A DNA stretch of 64,000 bases from DASZFV01 sp035549075. Its GTDB lineage: Bacteria; Myxococcota_A; Polyangia; Fen-1088. The notes beneath the pieces are model-generated. The model made no database searches and was not told the DNA's origin. It saw nothing but the letters and a program-made list of their open reading frames with translations. Below are positions 52,679-61,995 of this stretch, piece by piece; position 1 is the stretch's first letter; each line of letters begins with the position of its first letter. The DNA is taken from assembly GCA_035549075.1 (NCBI GenBank), contig DASZRT010000143.1, positions 1-64,000 of the forward strand. Reading direction: 5' to 3'. The translations under genes were made by a program, and so were the position numbers.

Positions 52679-53665
52679 TCAATAAAAGCTGATTTGGTCG
52701 ATCTGGAAGTCGACGTCGGGGCCGGCGAGGCTGACCCAGTTGAGCGCCATGATCATGCCCTGGTACGTCGCGGGCGCTCCGAAGCCGGCCTGCTCGAGCT
52801 GGTCGAACGGGACTTGGAACCGCTGCCACGCCGAGCTGAGCGCGACGTGCATCGACGGGTGGTCGTAACACTTCGTCGTGCAGTCGCCGCCGTCGGCGAC
52901 GGCGTGGGTCGCGGGGATCGCGACCTGCAGGGCGATCACGTTGGTGGGACCGGCCGTGCCCTTGGCCCAGAAGGCGATCCCCGTGAACGGCGACGCGTCC
53001 CAACAGCCGAGGCCGAGGCCGAGCCCGGCGCCGAAGCCCGTGAAGCCCGTCGCGACGAGGTGCGCGGCGTGCGCGGTGTTCGCGGCGCCGGGCGACGCGA
53101 GCGCGAGCGGGCTCTCGGTGCCCGCGGAGGCGTCGTGGTACTCGTACCAATTGGTGAGGCCGCTGGCCTCGAAGTCGGCGATGAGCGTGTCGGTGGCCGC
53201 GAGGTGATGCACCTTGCCGACGCACGCGGGCGTCACGACGGCGGCGTCGCGCGCGCCGCTGGTGTCGACGCGCGCGTCGGTCGAGCTTCCGGCATCGGCA
53301 CGCGCGTCGCTCCGGCTGATGGCATCGTGGTTCGTTCCGGCGTCGACGGCCGTGCCGCCGGTTCCACCGCCGCCGGACGCTCCGCCCGCGCCGGTCACGC
53401 CGCCCGTCGCGGTCGCGCCGCCGGTTCCCGTCGCGCCCCCCGTCGACGAAGGCGAGCCGCCGCTGCCGCCCGTCGCGGGCGCGCCGCCGAACGGGTTTCC
53501 CGGCGTCGAATCGCCGCCGCCGCCGTCCGTCGAGATCGGCAGCGTCGAGCCCCCCGCGCCGCCGGTGTCGTCGAGCGTCGGGGCGTAGCTCTCGGCGTGC
53601 GAGCAGCCGACGACGACGCACGCCCACACGCCGATCACGCCCAAGCCGCCGCGGCTTCCCACCAT
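52679..53665 (-). CDS. Jelly-roll lipoprotein
   Basis: A 328-residue lipoprotein (lipobox GVWACVVVGC, Cys21), a Gly/Thr/Asp linker of about 120 residues, and a jelly-roll: VHHLAATDTLIADFEASGLTNWYEY, FTGIAFWAKGTAGPTNVIALQVAIPATHAVADGGDCTTKCYDHPSMHVALSSAWQRFQVPFDQLEQAGFGAPA, ending VDFQIDQISFY. The DGGDCTTKCY/DGGDCTTSCY core is shared with the protein at 26164. It lies far from the glucan locus and 41 bp upstream of the MYXO-CTERM-like gene, so the two may be co-transcribed. Probable carbohydrate-binding surface protein. Confidence 0.8.
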   Translation of the reverse strand: MVGSRGGLGVIGVWACVVVGCSHAESYAPTLDDTGGAGGSTLPISTDGGGGDSTPGNPFGGAPATGGSGGSPSSTGGATGTGGATATGGVTGAGGASGGGGTGGTAVDAGTNHDAISRSDARADAGSSTDARVDTSGARDAAVVTPACVGKVHHLAATDTLIADFEASGLTNWYEYHDASAGTESPLALASPGAANTAHAAHLVATGFTGFGAGLGLGLGCWDASPFTGIAFWAKGTAGPTNVIALQVAIPATHAVADGGDCTTKCYDHPSMHVALSSAWQRFQVPFDQLEQAGFGAPATYQGMIMALNWVSLAGPDVDFQIDQISFY

Positions 53666-53742
53666 GCGGCGTGAGTGACCACGCCCGCGCGAATCCGTGC
53701 GTCCCGAAACCCGGCGCGCGCCCCGGCATCGAACCGCCCGCC

Positions 53743-54354
53743 ATGAAGACCGAAAAGCGTCCGCCGAGCGACGTCGCGTTCAGCGATTCGGTGAAGGCGG
53801 TGCAGACACGGCTCGGGTCGCGCCGCGCCTACGCGAAGATCGAGACGGGCGACGGCTGGGAGACGACGATCTCGCCTGATCTCGCGGCGTTCATCGCCGA
53901 TCAGCGCAGCTTCTTCCTGGCGACGGCGAGCGCGGCGGGCCAGCCGTACGTGCAGCACCGCGGCGGCGCGCGCGGGTTCCTGCGCGTGGTCGACGAGCGC
54001 ACGCTGGCGTTCGCGGACTTCCGCGGCAACCGTCAGTACGTCACCCTCGGCAACCTCGCCGAGAACCCGAAGGTCTGTTTGTTCCTGATCGACTACGCGC
54101 ATCGCCAGCGCGTGAAAATCTGGGGGACGGCGCGCGTCGTCGAGGACGATCCCGCGCTCGTCGCGAAGCTGGTCGTGCCGGGCGCCGAGGGCCGACCCGA
54201 GCGCGCGATCGTCGTCGACGTCGCGACGTGGGACGCGAACTGCCCGCAGCACATCCCCGTGCGCTTCGACGCGGAAGACGTCGAAGCGGCGCTCGCGTCG
54301 CGCGACAAACGCATCGCCGAGCTCGAGGCCGAGCTGCGTCGCGCCCGAGGCTGA
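53743..54354 (+). CDS. PPOX-fold pyridoxamine 5'-phosphate oxidase family protein
   Basis: A 203-residue split-barrel flavin-binding-like protein. The core reads IADQRSFFLATASAAGQPYVQHRGGARGFLRVVDERTLAFADFRGNRQYVTLGNLAENPKVCLFLIDYAHRQRVKIWGTARVVED, typical of PPOX proteins near a general-stress class. A C-terminal helix (RDKRIAELEAELRRARG) may form a coiled coil. The ATG at 53743 is used because the upstream extension is unlike the family. Substrate and cofactor are unknown. It stands 25-45 bp from the AsmA-like gene downstream, with no clear functional tie. Confidence 0.85.
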   Translation: MKTEKRPPSDVAFSDSVKAVQTRLGSRRAYAKIETGDGWETTISPDLAAFIADQRSFFLATASAAGQPYVQHRGGARGFLRVVDERTLAFADFRGNRQYVTLGNLAENPKVCLFLIDYAHRQRVKIWGTARVVEDDPALVAKLVVPGAEGRPERAIVVDVATWDANCPQHIPVRFDAEDVEAALASRDKRIAELEAELRRARG

Positions 54355-54397
54355 TCACCGCCCGTCGCCCGCGCATCCCGTGCCAGACTGGCGGCGG

Positions 54398-57300
54398 ATG
54401 CCCGAACCCACGCCACGGCCGCGCGCGCGACGGCTCGCCGCCCGCGTCGCGCTCGGGGTCGCGCTCTTCGGGCTCGCGATCGTCGCCGCGGCGCCGCTCG
54501 TGATCCGTGGGCGGCGCTTCGGGGCGCTCGTCGAGCGGGCGTTGCCGCCCATGCGTGGGCACGTTCGAGTCGGCGGCGGACGCTGGTCGTGGGGCGGGCT
54601 GCTCGCGTTCGCGCGGCACCAACCGACGCCGCTCTCGCTCGAGGACGTCACGATCACCGACGCCACGGGCGAAGAGGTCCTGCACGTCGACCGCCTCACG
54701 GGAACGCTGCGGCGCGAGCCGTCCCGCATCGTCGTGAACGGGCTCGAGCTCGACGGCGTGCGCTGGCATTTCGTCGACGCGGGCGACGGCGGCGGCATAC
54801 GCTTTCTCTCGGCGTTTCGCGCGCGCGCCGCGGCCGCGACCGGACCCGCGCGCGCGAAGACCGGCACGGCGTTCGGCTTCGCCATCGAGGACGCGCGCCT
54901 CTCGCACCTCGACGCGACGTTGTCGTTCCCCGCGTGGGAGCTGTCGCTCACGGACGCCGACGTCGTGCGCGCGTCGCTGGAGCTCGACGGCGGGTTCACG
55001 TTCTCCGTCGCCGATGCCGACGTGCGCGGAGGCGGGCACCTGCGCGTGGGCGGCGCGGCGCTCTCGTTCTCTCAGGCGCACCTCGCGCGCGTCGCGACGA
55101 CGAGCGCCGCGCCCGACACGATCCGCATCGAGGCGCGCGACGTCGCCGCGGGCGCGTCGACGCTGGCGATGCAGGCCGACTTCAACGGCGTCTACGGCGT
55201 GTCGCGCCCGCGCGTTCGCCCCGGCCTGACGCTCGCGGTGACGGCGAGCCACGCCGCCGACGCGCTCGCGGCCGCCGCCGCGGGCCGACTGCCGCGTGGC
55301 CTCACGCTCGGCGGCTCGGACGCGACGACGTTCGCGTTCGAGCTCGCCGGTCCCTACGACGACCTGCGCGCGACGCTGAAGCTGCGCGCGCTCGCGCTTC
55401 GCGACGGCCCGCTCGCCCTCGATCCGATCGATCTCGACGCCGAGGCCGCGCCGCGCGCCGGACGGTATCAATTGTCGAACGTCTCGATCGGCTGGCCAGG
55501 CGTCGGGCGCCTCGAGGGCGGCGTCGCCGTCGACGTCACCGGCGACGGCGCGACGCTGCGCGAGGTGTCGCTCGCCTTCGTGCGCCCGCCCGCGGCCTCG
55601 GGCCCGCGCGTGATCGATCTAGGCTCGCAAAACGCGACCGACGCGCGCCGCCCCGGCGCCGACGTCGGCGTGAGCGTCGGCGCCCTCGCGTTCGCGCACG
55701 GCGCGATCACGGCGCGCCACCTCACGCTGCCGCTGCTCGGCGGCACCGTCGACGCGAGCGGCCGCCTCGTCGTGCGCAACGAGGTCCATGGGCGCTGGCT
55801 CGCGTCGCCCGTCGTCGACGCGACCGTCGACGCGCGTCGGCTGCGGCTCGACCGCGTGCTCGGCAAGCGCTTCGTGAGCGGCGACGTCTCGTTCCGCGCG
55901 CGCGTCGTCGGGCGAACCTCGGACCTGCACGTGACGCTCGCCGTTCCTTCCCGCGAGCGGCTCACGATCCTCGGCGAGCCGTTCCATCTGCCACGCGCCG
56001 TGGACTTCGTCTTCACCGAGGGCGCCGCGCGCCTGCACCTCGCCCTCAAAGGAGACGCGCGCGCCCGCGTCGTCGCCGACGGCCGCGTGTCGACGGCGGG
56101 CGACGCGACGCTCGACGTCGACATCGACCGCTTCCCGCTCGGCCACCTGCCGGGCGTCGCCGACACGGGCCTGGGCCTCGAGGGGCCGATCTCGGGCCGG
56201 CTCCGCCTCGCCGGCGCGCTGGAAGATCTCGCGCTCGAAGGCCGCCTCGAGGTCGATCCCGTCACCTTCCGTGGTCGCGACGCGGGCCACGCGTCGCTCG
56301 CGATCGCCAGCGAGACGTCGGGCGCGTTGCACGCGAAGGGCGCGCTCATGCGCGGCGTCGATTTCGACGGAACCCTGCGCGCGACGCCCGCGGGGCCGAG
56401 CGGCGAGGCCACGCTGCGGCTCAATCGCTTCGACACCGATGCGCTCGGCGTCGCGCTGCCGGGCGGCGTCGGTCTGCGCGCGATCGCGTCGGGCGCGCTC
56501 ACGGCACGCATCGCGCCCGGCCGAGCCAGCGCCGTCGAGGGTCGGCTGTCGGCGCTCTCGCTCTCGATCACGCCGCCCGCGCGCCTCGGCGGCCGGCCCA
56601 TCGATCTCGAAGCCACGGGCGCGATCGAGCTCGCGGCGCGCGCCGACACGGGCCTTTCGTTCGGACCCGCGCGGCTGCGCGGCGCCCTCGGCGATCTCGT
56701 CGTCGGCGCGTCGGCGAAGCTCGCGGGGGCGCATGCGTCGGTGCGCGGCCGGCTCGCGCTCGCGCCCCTCGCGCCGTTGCTCGCGCCGTGGATGACGTCG
56801 TCGTCGGGCGCGCTCGACGTCGACCTGCGCGCGACGCGCGCTTCGATGCGCGCGCCCATCCGCGTCGAAGGCGACGTCGTGATCGCCGCGCCCGTCTCGC
56901 TCACGCTCGTCACGGCGCCCGTCTCGCTGCGCGCGTCGGCGGGCGCGCTTCGGTTCACCGACGGCGCCATCGAGGCGCGCGGGCTCACGACGACGTTCGA
57001 CGCGAACCTCGGCGCGCGCGCTCTCGTGTCGCGCGCGAAAGGCGCGCTCACGCTCGACGGCCGCGTCGACGATCCGGCCTCGACGGTGAAGGCGCGCCTC
57101 GCGGTTCCCCACGCGGAGATCGAGGTCCCTCGCGTCGGGCCCGCGCCGCTCGTCGTCGACGCCGCGCGCGCCTCGCTTTCGGGGCCGCTGCCGCGGGCGC
57201 TCGACGACGTGGGGCGCCTCGCGTTCACCGACGTCGACGTTCCCGTGCGTGGCTCGGCGAAGGGCCTCGCGACGCCCGCCGGCACGCTCGATCGCGCGAC

Positions 57301-57652
57301 CTTCGCGCTGCGCCTCGCGGGCGGCGGCCCGGCGCACCCGCTCACGCTCGCGGGCGACGTCGACGTCCAGGGCGCGCACGTGCGCCCGAGTCAGCTGAGC
57401 GCCGCGTCCGGCGGCGGCGCGCCAGGTGCCGCCACCAAACCGCGCCCCGAGATCCTCGATCCGCGCCTCGACGTGCACGTGCGCTCGCGCGGCGGCGCCG
57501 TCGAGGTCGAGCTCGCCCACGCGCCTGACGTCCACGTCGACCTCGATCTGCACGCCAGCGGCACTTTGTCGCACCCCAAAGTGACCGGCGGCGCGAAGGC
57601 CAAGGGTCTTTACAGCAAGATCCTCCTCGGCCTGAAGAATCTCTTTCAGTAA
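54398..57652 (+). CDS. Giant AsmA/DUF748-like envelope protein
   Basis: A 1084-residue protein with one N-terminal membrane anchor (AARVALGVALFGLAIVAAAPLVI, about 15-37). The rest is a repetitive beta-rich periplasmic body, with motifs of the AsmA/TamB-like bridge family: LSLEDVTITDATGEEVLHVDRLTGTLR near the start, many ...LEGRLEVDPVTF.. type repeats, and a closing KVTGGAKAKGLYSKILLGLKNLF. Such proteins are thought to form hydrophobic grooves that carry lipids between membranes. The GTG at 54380 would add six residues; the ATG at 54398 is preferred. It is the largest gene of the right half. Confidence 0.82.
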   Translation: MPEPTPRPRARRLAARVALGVALFGLAIVAAAPLVIRGRRFGALVERALPPMRGHVRVGGGRWSWGGLLAFARHQPTPLSLEDVTITDATGEEVLHVDRLTGTLRREPSRIVVNGLELDGVRWHFVDAGDGGGIRFLSAFRARAAAATGPARAKTGTAFGFAIEDARLSHLDATLSFPAWELSLTDADVVRASLELDGGFTFSVADADVRGGGHLRVGGAALSFSQAHLARVATTSAAPDTIRIEARDVAAGASTLAMQADFNGVYGVSRPRVRPGLTLAVTASHAADALAAAAAGRLPRGLTLGGSDATTFAFELAGPYDDLRATLKLRALALRDGPLALDPIDLDAEAAPRAGRYQLSNVSIGWPGVGRLEGGVAVDVTGDGATLREVSLAFVRPPAASGPRVIDLGSQNATDARRPGADVGVSVGALAFAHGAITARHLTLPLLGGTVDASGRLVVRNEVHGRWLASPVVDATVDARRLRLDRVLGKRFVSGDVSFRARVVGRTSDLHVTLAVPSRERLTILGEPFHLPRAVDFVFTEGAARLHLALKGDARARVVADGRVSTAGDATLDVDIDRFPLGHLPGVADTGLGLEGPISGRLRLAGALEDLALEGRLEVDPVTFRGRDAGHASLAIASETSGALHAKGALMRGVDFDGTLRATPAGPSGEATLRLNRFDTDALGVALPGGVGLRAIASGALTARIAPGRASAVEGRLSALSLSITPPARLGGRPIDLEATGAIELAARADTGLSFGPARLRGALGDLVVGASAKLAGAHASVRGRLALAPLAPLLAPWMTSSSGALDVDLRATRASMRAPIRVEGDVVIAAPVSLTLVTAPVSLRASAGALRFTDGAIEARGLTTTFDANLGARALVSRAKGALTLDGRVDDPASTVKARLAVPHAEIEVPRVGPAPLVVDAARASLSGPLPRALDDVGRLAFTDVDVPVRGSAKGLATPAGTLDRATFALRLAGGGPAHPLTLAGDVDVQGAHVRPSQLSAASGGGAPGAATKPRPEILDPRLDVHVRSRGGAVEVELAHAPDVHVDLDLHASGTLSHPKVTGGAKAKGLYSKILLGLKNLFQ

Positions 57653-57701
57653 ACGTTTGATCGGTCCCGAGGCGGCTTCACCGCGTGTTAGGAGGGACTT
57701 G

Positions 57702-59276
57702 GTGCATCGAAGCTTCGCTTTGATGGCAGCGACGGTCTGGTCGGCCGTGGGATGCCTGCCCACGGGCACATCGCCGACGGGGCAGCACCTGCTCGCCGAG
57801 CGGCTCGACTCGTTCGTGACGTATCAGCCGTTGGTCACCGGAGCGCCGCCGCGCCTGCTCGTCCTTCGTTGGGACGAAGTCACCCCGACGAACGCGGTTC
57901 AGACCGCCTCCGTCTTCGACGTTCCGGCGCCGACGGCAAGCGGGACGGTCGTTCAGCCAAACCTGCTCGCGAGTCACGCCCTCTACAACGGCGACTCGTG
58001 CATCGGATGCGGCTTCCCCGAAGACGCGCGCGGTCGGCTCTTCTTTTCGCAGGTGTTCGGGATCTCCTCGACGGGCTTCGAGGGCAGCGTGATTCGCGTC
58101 GATCCGGCCACGAACGCTTCGACTGATCTGGGGAGCTTCGATGCTTTTCTTTTTTCTCCCGATCGAACGCGGCTGTTGACGAGGCGAGGCCAGACCTGGA
58201 CCATCCGCGACCTCGACGACGACGAGACGCCGCTTCCACCCGCGCTCGACGCGCAGTTCGTCGGCGGCGACATCTACTTCGTTTCGCCCGACGACGCTCT
58301 CTTCCAGACGTCGGCGCTCGGCACGACGCCGCGGATGGTGTCGACCTCCGTCGCGTCGTTCAGCATCGTCGACACCTCACGCGGGCCGCTCCTCGTCCTC
58401 ACCAAGACCTCGACGAGCATGGACGGATCGGCCCGTCACGCGCTGTTCGATCCGGCGACGATGACGGAGCTGCCGATGCCGGGAGAGTCGGCGCCGACGT
58501 ACCAGCCCTTCGTGATCCCGTCGCCGAGCGGGCGGTACCTGTTGCTCGAAGCCTATGCCAGCACCGGACAGCCGCTGACGATGTTCGACCGCGACACCGG
58601 CGTCGCGCAAACGCAAACGGTCGACGCGCCCAGCCTGTTCCAGGCGTGGCGGCCCGGGCATGACCAGCTCTGGATCGATCTCGGCCCCGAGATGTTTTCG
58701 TGGACGCCGGGCGGCGCGCTCACGCCCGTCGCCGATCAACGATCCCCGTACACGGCGATCGCTCCCGAGTACCAGACGATCTTCACGCCCGACGGAGCGT
58801 CCTGGATCTCGTTCGAGCTCGACGGCACCGCGACGCTGCGCTCGGCCGACGATCCGTCGGCGACGCCGCTGCTTCTGACGCCGCCAGGAACGCACCTGAG
58901 CGACTGCTGGCCGCTCGTCGACGGCCGCGGGATCGTCGAGGTCTATCCGACGTCGCAGCTGCGCAACGACATCTACCTCGTCGATCCCGTGAAGCGAACG
59001 TCGTCGATCCTCGCGACGGGCGGCCACGTCGTCGCCGTCGGGGCGAACCGAATCCTCACGTTGTTGAACTGGATTCAGAGCGATCTCTCGGGCGACCTCA
59101 CGATGATCGACCTCGCGAACGGCGCGAAGACGGTCCTCGCTGAAAATGTCCACGACGTCGCGATCTCGCCCGCGCCCGCCGGTCTCGATCGCCTCCCTTC
59201 GGGCGTGACCATCTCCTATTTGGTGCGCAACCGCATCGCGTCCCCGTTCGATGGTCTGTGGTCCACGACCCCATGA
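57702..59276 (+). CDS. Beta-propeller-like lipoprotein upstream of a TonB-receptor gene
   Basis: A 524-residue lipoprotein starting at a GTG with a strong GGAGG site (57691-57695). The signal MHRSFALMAATVWSAVGC gives lipid Cys18. The body has repeated strand-turn units of the kind FDAFLFSPDRTRLLTRRG, PSPSGRYLLLEAY and NDIYLVDPVKRTSSILATGGH, resembling TolB/DPP-like propellers, with a CIGCGF pair near residue 100. There is no catalytic signature. Its TGA overlaps the ATG of the receptor gene (ATGA, 59273-59276), so the two form a coupled pair, perhaps a surface binding partner. Confidence 0.75.
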   Translation: MHRSFALMAATVWSAVGCLPTGTSPTGQHLLAERLDSFVTYQPLVTGAPPRLLVLRWDEVTPTNAVQTASVFDVPAPTASGTVVQPNLLASHALYNGDSCIGCGFPEDARGRLFFSQVFGISSTGFEGSVIRVDPATNASTDLGSFDAFLFSPDRTRLLTRRGQTWTIRDLDDDETPLPPALDAQFVGGDIYFVSPDDALFQTSALGTTPRMVSTSVASFSIVDTSRGPLLVLTKTSTSMDGSARHALFDPATMTELPMPGESAPTYQPFVIPSPSGRYLLLEAYASTGQPLTMFDRDTGVAQTQTVDAPSLFQAWRPGHDQLWIDLGPEMFSWTPGGALTPVADQRSPYTAIAPEYQTIFTPDGASWISFELDGTATLRSADDPSATPLLLTPPGTHLSDCWPLVDGRGIVEVYPTSQLRNDIYLVDPVKRTSSILATGGHVVAVGANRILTLLNWIQSDLSGDLTMIDLANGAKTVLAENVHDVAISPAPAGLDRLPSGVTISYLVRNRIASPFDGLWSTTP

Positions 59277-61375
59277 TCGATTGGATGTCCGCCGCGCTGG
59301 CCTTCGCGCTGCTCTCCGCCGACGTGCCACCGCCCGCGACGGCGCCGCTCGAGATCCAAGCCTTCACCCGCGGCTCCCGCAAGCCGCTGACCCACGCCGA
59401 CGTCGTCGTCGATCTGGCGACCGTCGGCGAAACCGACGAGCACGGCCATCTCACCGTCACGGTGGCCTGCGGCACGCGGCGCATCGGCGTCCACGCGCCC
59501 GGCTATGAGTCGCAGTGGATCGAGCGCGACGCCTGCGTCGATGCGTCTCCGATCGTCGCGCGCCTCGACCAGCGAGACGACGCGCCCCGGTACGAGACGA
59601 CGGTCCGCGGCGTGACGACGCGACAAGAGTTTCGCTTGCAGGGCGACGAGCTGGTCCACACGGCCGGCACGCTGGGCGATCCGTTCCGCGCCGTCGAGTC
59701 GCTCCCCGGCGTCTCCGCCGTCGCTTGGCCGGCGCCGGTCTACGCCGTGCGCGGCGGCAACCCGGGCAACACGGGCTTTCTCCTCGACGACCTCCGCGTG
59801 CCGACGCTGTTCCACTTCGCGCTCGGCCCGTCGGTGATTCATCCGTACTTCTTCGAGGGCTTGGACTTCTGGTCGGGCGGCGCGCCCGCGCGCTACGGCC
59901 GCTACGTCGCGGGCCTCGTGGCGGCGCGGACGCGCGAGGCGCCCGACGACATGGTTCACGCCACCGTCGACGTGCGGCTGTTCGACGCCGGCGCGATGGT
60001 GACGTCGCCGCTCCCGGGCGGCGGCTCCGTCGCCGCGGCGGCTCGTTATTCGTACACGGGCACCGTCGTCGGCCTGTTCGACAGCAGCGTCAAGCTCTCG
60101 TACTGGGACTACCAGCTGCGCGCCGACCGCCCCGTGGGCGCGTGGCGGCTCACGCTGCTCGCGTTCGGGTCGAGCGACGTCCTCTCGACGACGTCGTCGT
60201 TGAACGGCCTGGCCCTCGAGTTCCATCGCGTGAAGCTCCGCGCCGAGGCACCGCTCGCGGGCGGGCGGTTCTTCGCGTCGGTCGGCGCCGGCACCGACCA
60301 CAGCAACGTGCCGCTCGACCAGACCACGGGGGTCGCGCTCGCCGTCGACGCGAAGAGCGTCATCCCGCGCGTCGGCTACACGCATCACACGGCGCGCACG
60401 GAGTCCGAGGTGGGGCTCGACGGCGAGCTCGTGCACTACGCGCCGCTGTAGTTCGATCGTCCGGGCGCGCTCGACCTCGGCCACGAACGCACGGCGCGGT
60501 TGCTCGCGCCCTACGCGTCGCTGACCGTTCACGCGGGGCCGCGCGTGCTCATCACGCCCGAGCTGCGCTTCGACACCTATGCCATCAGCGGCGTCGAGCG
60601 CTCGGACCTGGGCCCGCGGCTCAGCGCGCGCGTCGCGCTCGGCGACGCGACGTGGGTTCGTGTGATGGGCGGGCGGTTCACCCAACCGTCGAGCCTGCCG
60701 CTGCAGATCCCCGGCGTCGAAAACTTCGGCCTCGCGCTCTTCGGCCTGCAAACCTCGTGGCAAGGCTCGCTCACCGTCGGAAGCGTGCCCTTCGCCGGGC
60801 TCGACCTCGAGCTGACCGGCTACTTTCAACGTTACGTCCTCACCGACGTGCGCGATCCCGTACCGTCGCGCTCGATCGATCCGCTCGCCGACGACTTCCT
60901 CGTGCGGCGAGACGCGCTGTCGACGGGCGTCGAGCTGCTCGCGCGGCGGCCCGCGACCGAGCGGCTCCACGGCTGGCTGTCGTACACGCTGTCGTGGAGC
61001 GAGCGCGCCCTGGGCGGCGGCGTCATCGGGCCGTCCGATTGGGACCAACGCCACGTCCTCAACCTCGTGCTCGGCTACCGCGCCGGCAAATACGAGCTGG
61101 GCGGTCGCTTCCACCTCAACACGGGCCGGCCCGTCCTGGTCGAAGGCAACAACGGCGAAGAGTTTCAGCGCCTGCCCGCCTTCTATCAAGTCGATCTGCG
61201 CTGCGATCGGCGCATCTCGTTCGACGAGTTCCGGCTGGAGGTCTACGCCGAGCTCGTCAACGCGACGCTGAACCGCGAGGTCGTCGGGCTCAATCAAAGC
61301 GCGCCCGGCCTCCCCGTGGTCGAAAGCTCGTACCGCATCGTCCTGCCTTCGGTGGGCGTGCACGGCGAGTTCTGA
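59273..61375 (+). pseudogene. TonB-dependent receptor interrupted by an in-frame TAG
   Basis: One 700-codon frame with a TAG at 60449-60451 (codon 393) between HYAPL and FDRPGALDLGHERTARLLAPY; both sides are in the same frame and read as one receptor. N-terminal: signal, a carboxypeptidase-regulatory-like domain (LEIQAFTRGSRKPLTHADVVVDLA), then a plug domain (DPFRAVESLPGVSAV...YAVRGGNPGNTGFLLDDLRVPTLFHF...GLDFWSGGAPARYGRYVAGL) and barrel strands. C-terminal: barrel ending SSYRIVLPSVGVHGEF, with no intact C-terminal half if translation stops. A CAG to TAG change (Gln) is the simplest cause. It may be a true nonsense mutation, a sequencing error or readthrough. Confidence 0.8.
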
Positions 61376-61455
61376 AGCGGCGGGCGACCTCGGGCGTGCG
61401 CCCTAAGGCAAACCGCCCCTTTCCCGCGAGGGAACACGTGGCTAACCTGTCGCGC

Positions 61456-61992
61456 ATGACGACCAAGAGGCCCCTGACGTTCGCGATGTCCGTCACGTTG
61501 TCGGCGACGCTGTTGTCGTTCGCTTCGCCCGCCTCCGCTCAGCCCGTGCGTCGCGAGACGCCGGCCGAGCGGCACGAAGAGCACCACGAGGCTGTTCGGC
61601 AAGAGCGCCACGACGAGCGCCTCCCCGCGCGCACGCCCCCGCCCGCCTGGCGCGCGCACCCGCCGGGCGCGCACCCGCACGGCCCCGTCGTGCGCCCGCA
61701 CGCCGTGCGCGTCCTCCGCCCGCGCGCCTACCGATGGGGCGAGCACCCGTGGCACCACTGGGTCCACGCCGAGTTCGCGCGCCCCGTCTATTACTGGGAC
61801 TGGAACGCGATCCACGGCGTGACGTGCACGGCCGAGGATTCGTACGGCGATCAGTACCCGGTCTCGCTGTCGACGTTCGCAGGCTTCGGCCTCGAGAACA
61901 TGACGACCGTCGAAGACGACGCGCTCGACCGCTGCTACGAAGAGTCGGGCGGCGACCCGAACTGCTACCTCGCGACCTGCGCGCATTACTGA
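61456..61992 (+). CDS. Secreted His/Pro-rich small protein
   Basis: A 178-residue protein with a signal peptide (about 1-28, ending SPASAQP). Next comes a stretch rich in His, Arg and Pro (ERHEEHHEAVRQERHDERLP, GEHPWHHWVHAEF), then a conserved-looking domain with Cys (GVTCTAEDSYGDQYPV...DRCYEESGGDPNCYLATCAHY). The His-rich part could bind metal; this is inferred from composition. It lies 80 bp after the broken receptor gene on the same strand. Family not recognised. Confidence 0.65.
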   Translation: MTTKRPLTFAMSVTLSATLLSFASPASAQPVRRETPAERHEEHHEAVRQERHDERLPARTPPPAWRAHPPGAHPHGPVVRPHAVRVLRPRAYRWGEHPWHHWVHAEFARPVYYWDWNAIHGVTCTAEDSYGDQYPVSLSTFAGFGLENMTTVEDDALDRCYEESGGDPNCYLATCAHY

Positions 61993-61995
61993 GCG

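Noticed and set aside
59273..61375. Pyrrolysine or other recoding at the TAG
   Set aside because: No downstream recoding structure or related gene is visible and the protein is a TonB receptor; a nonsense change is simpler.
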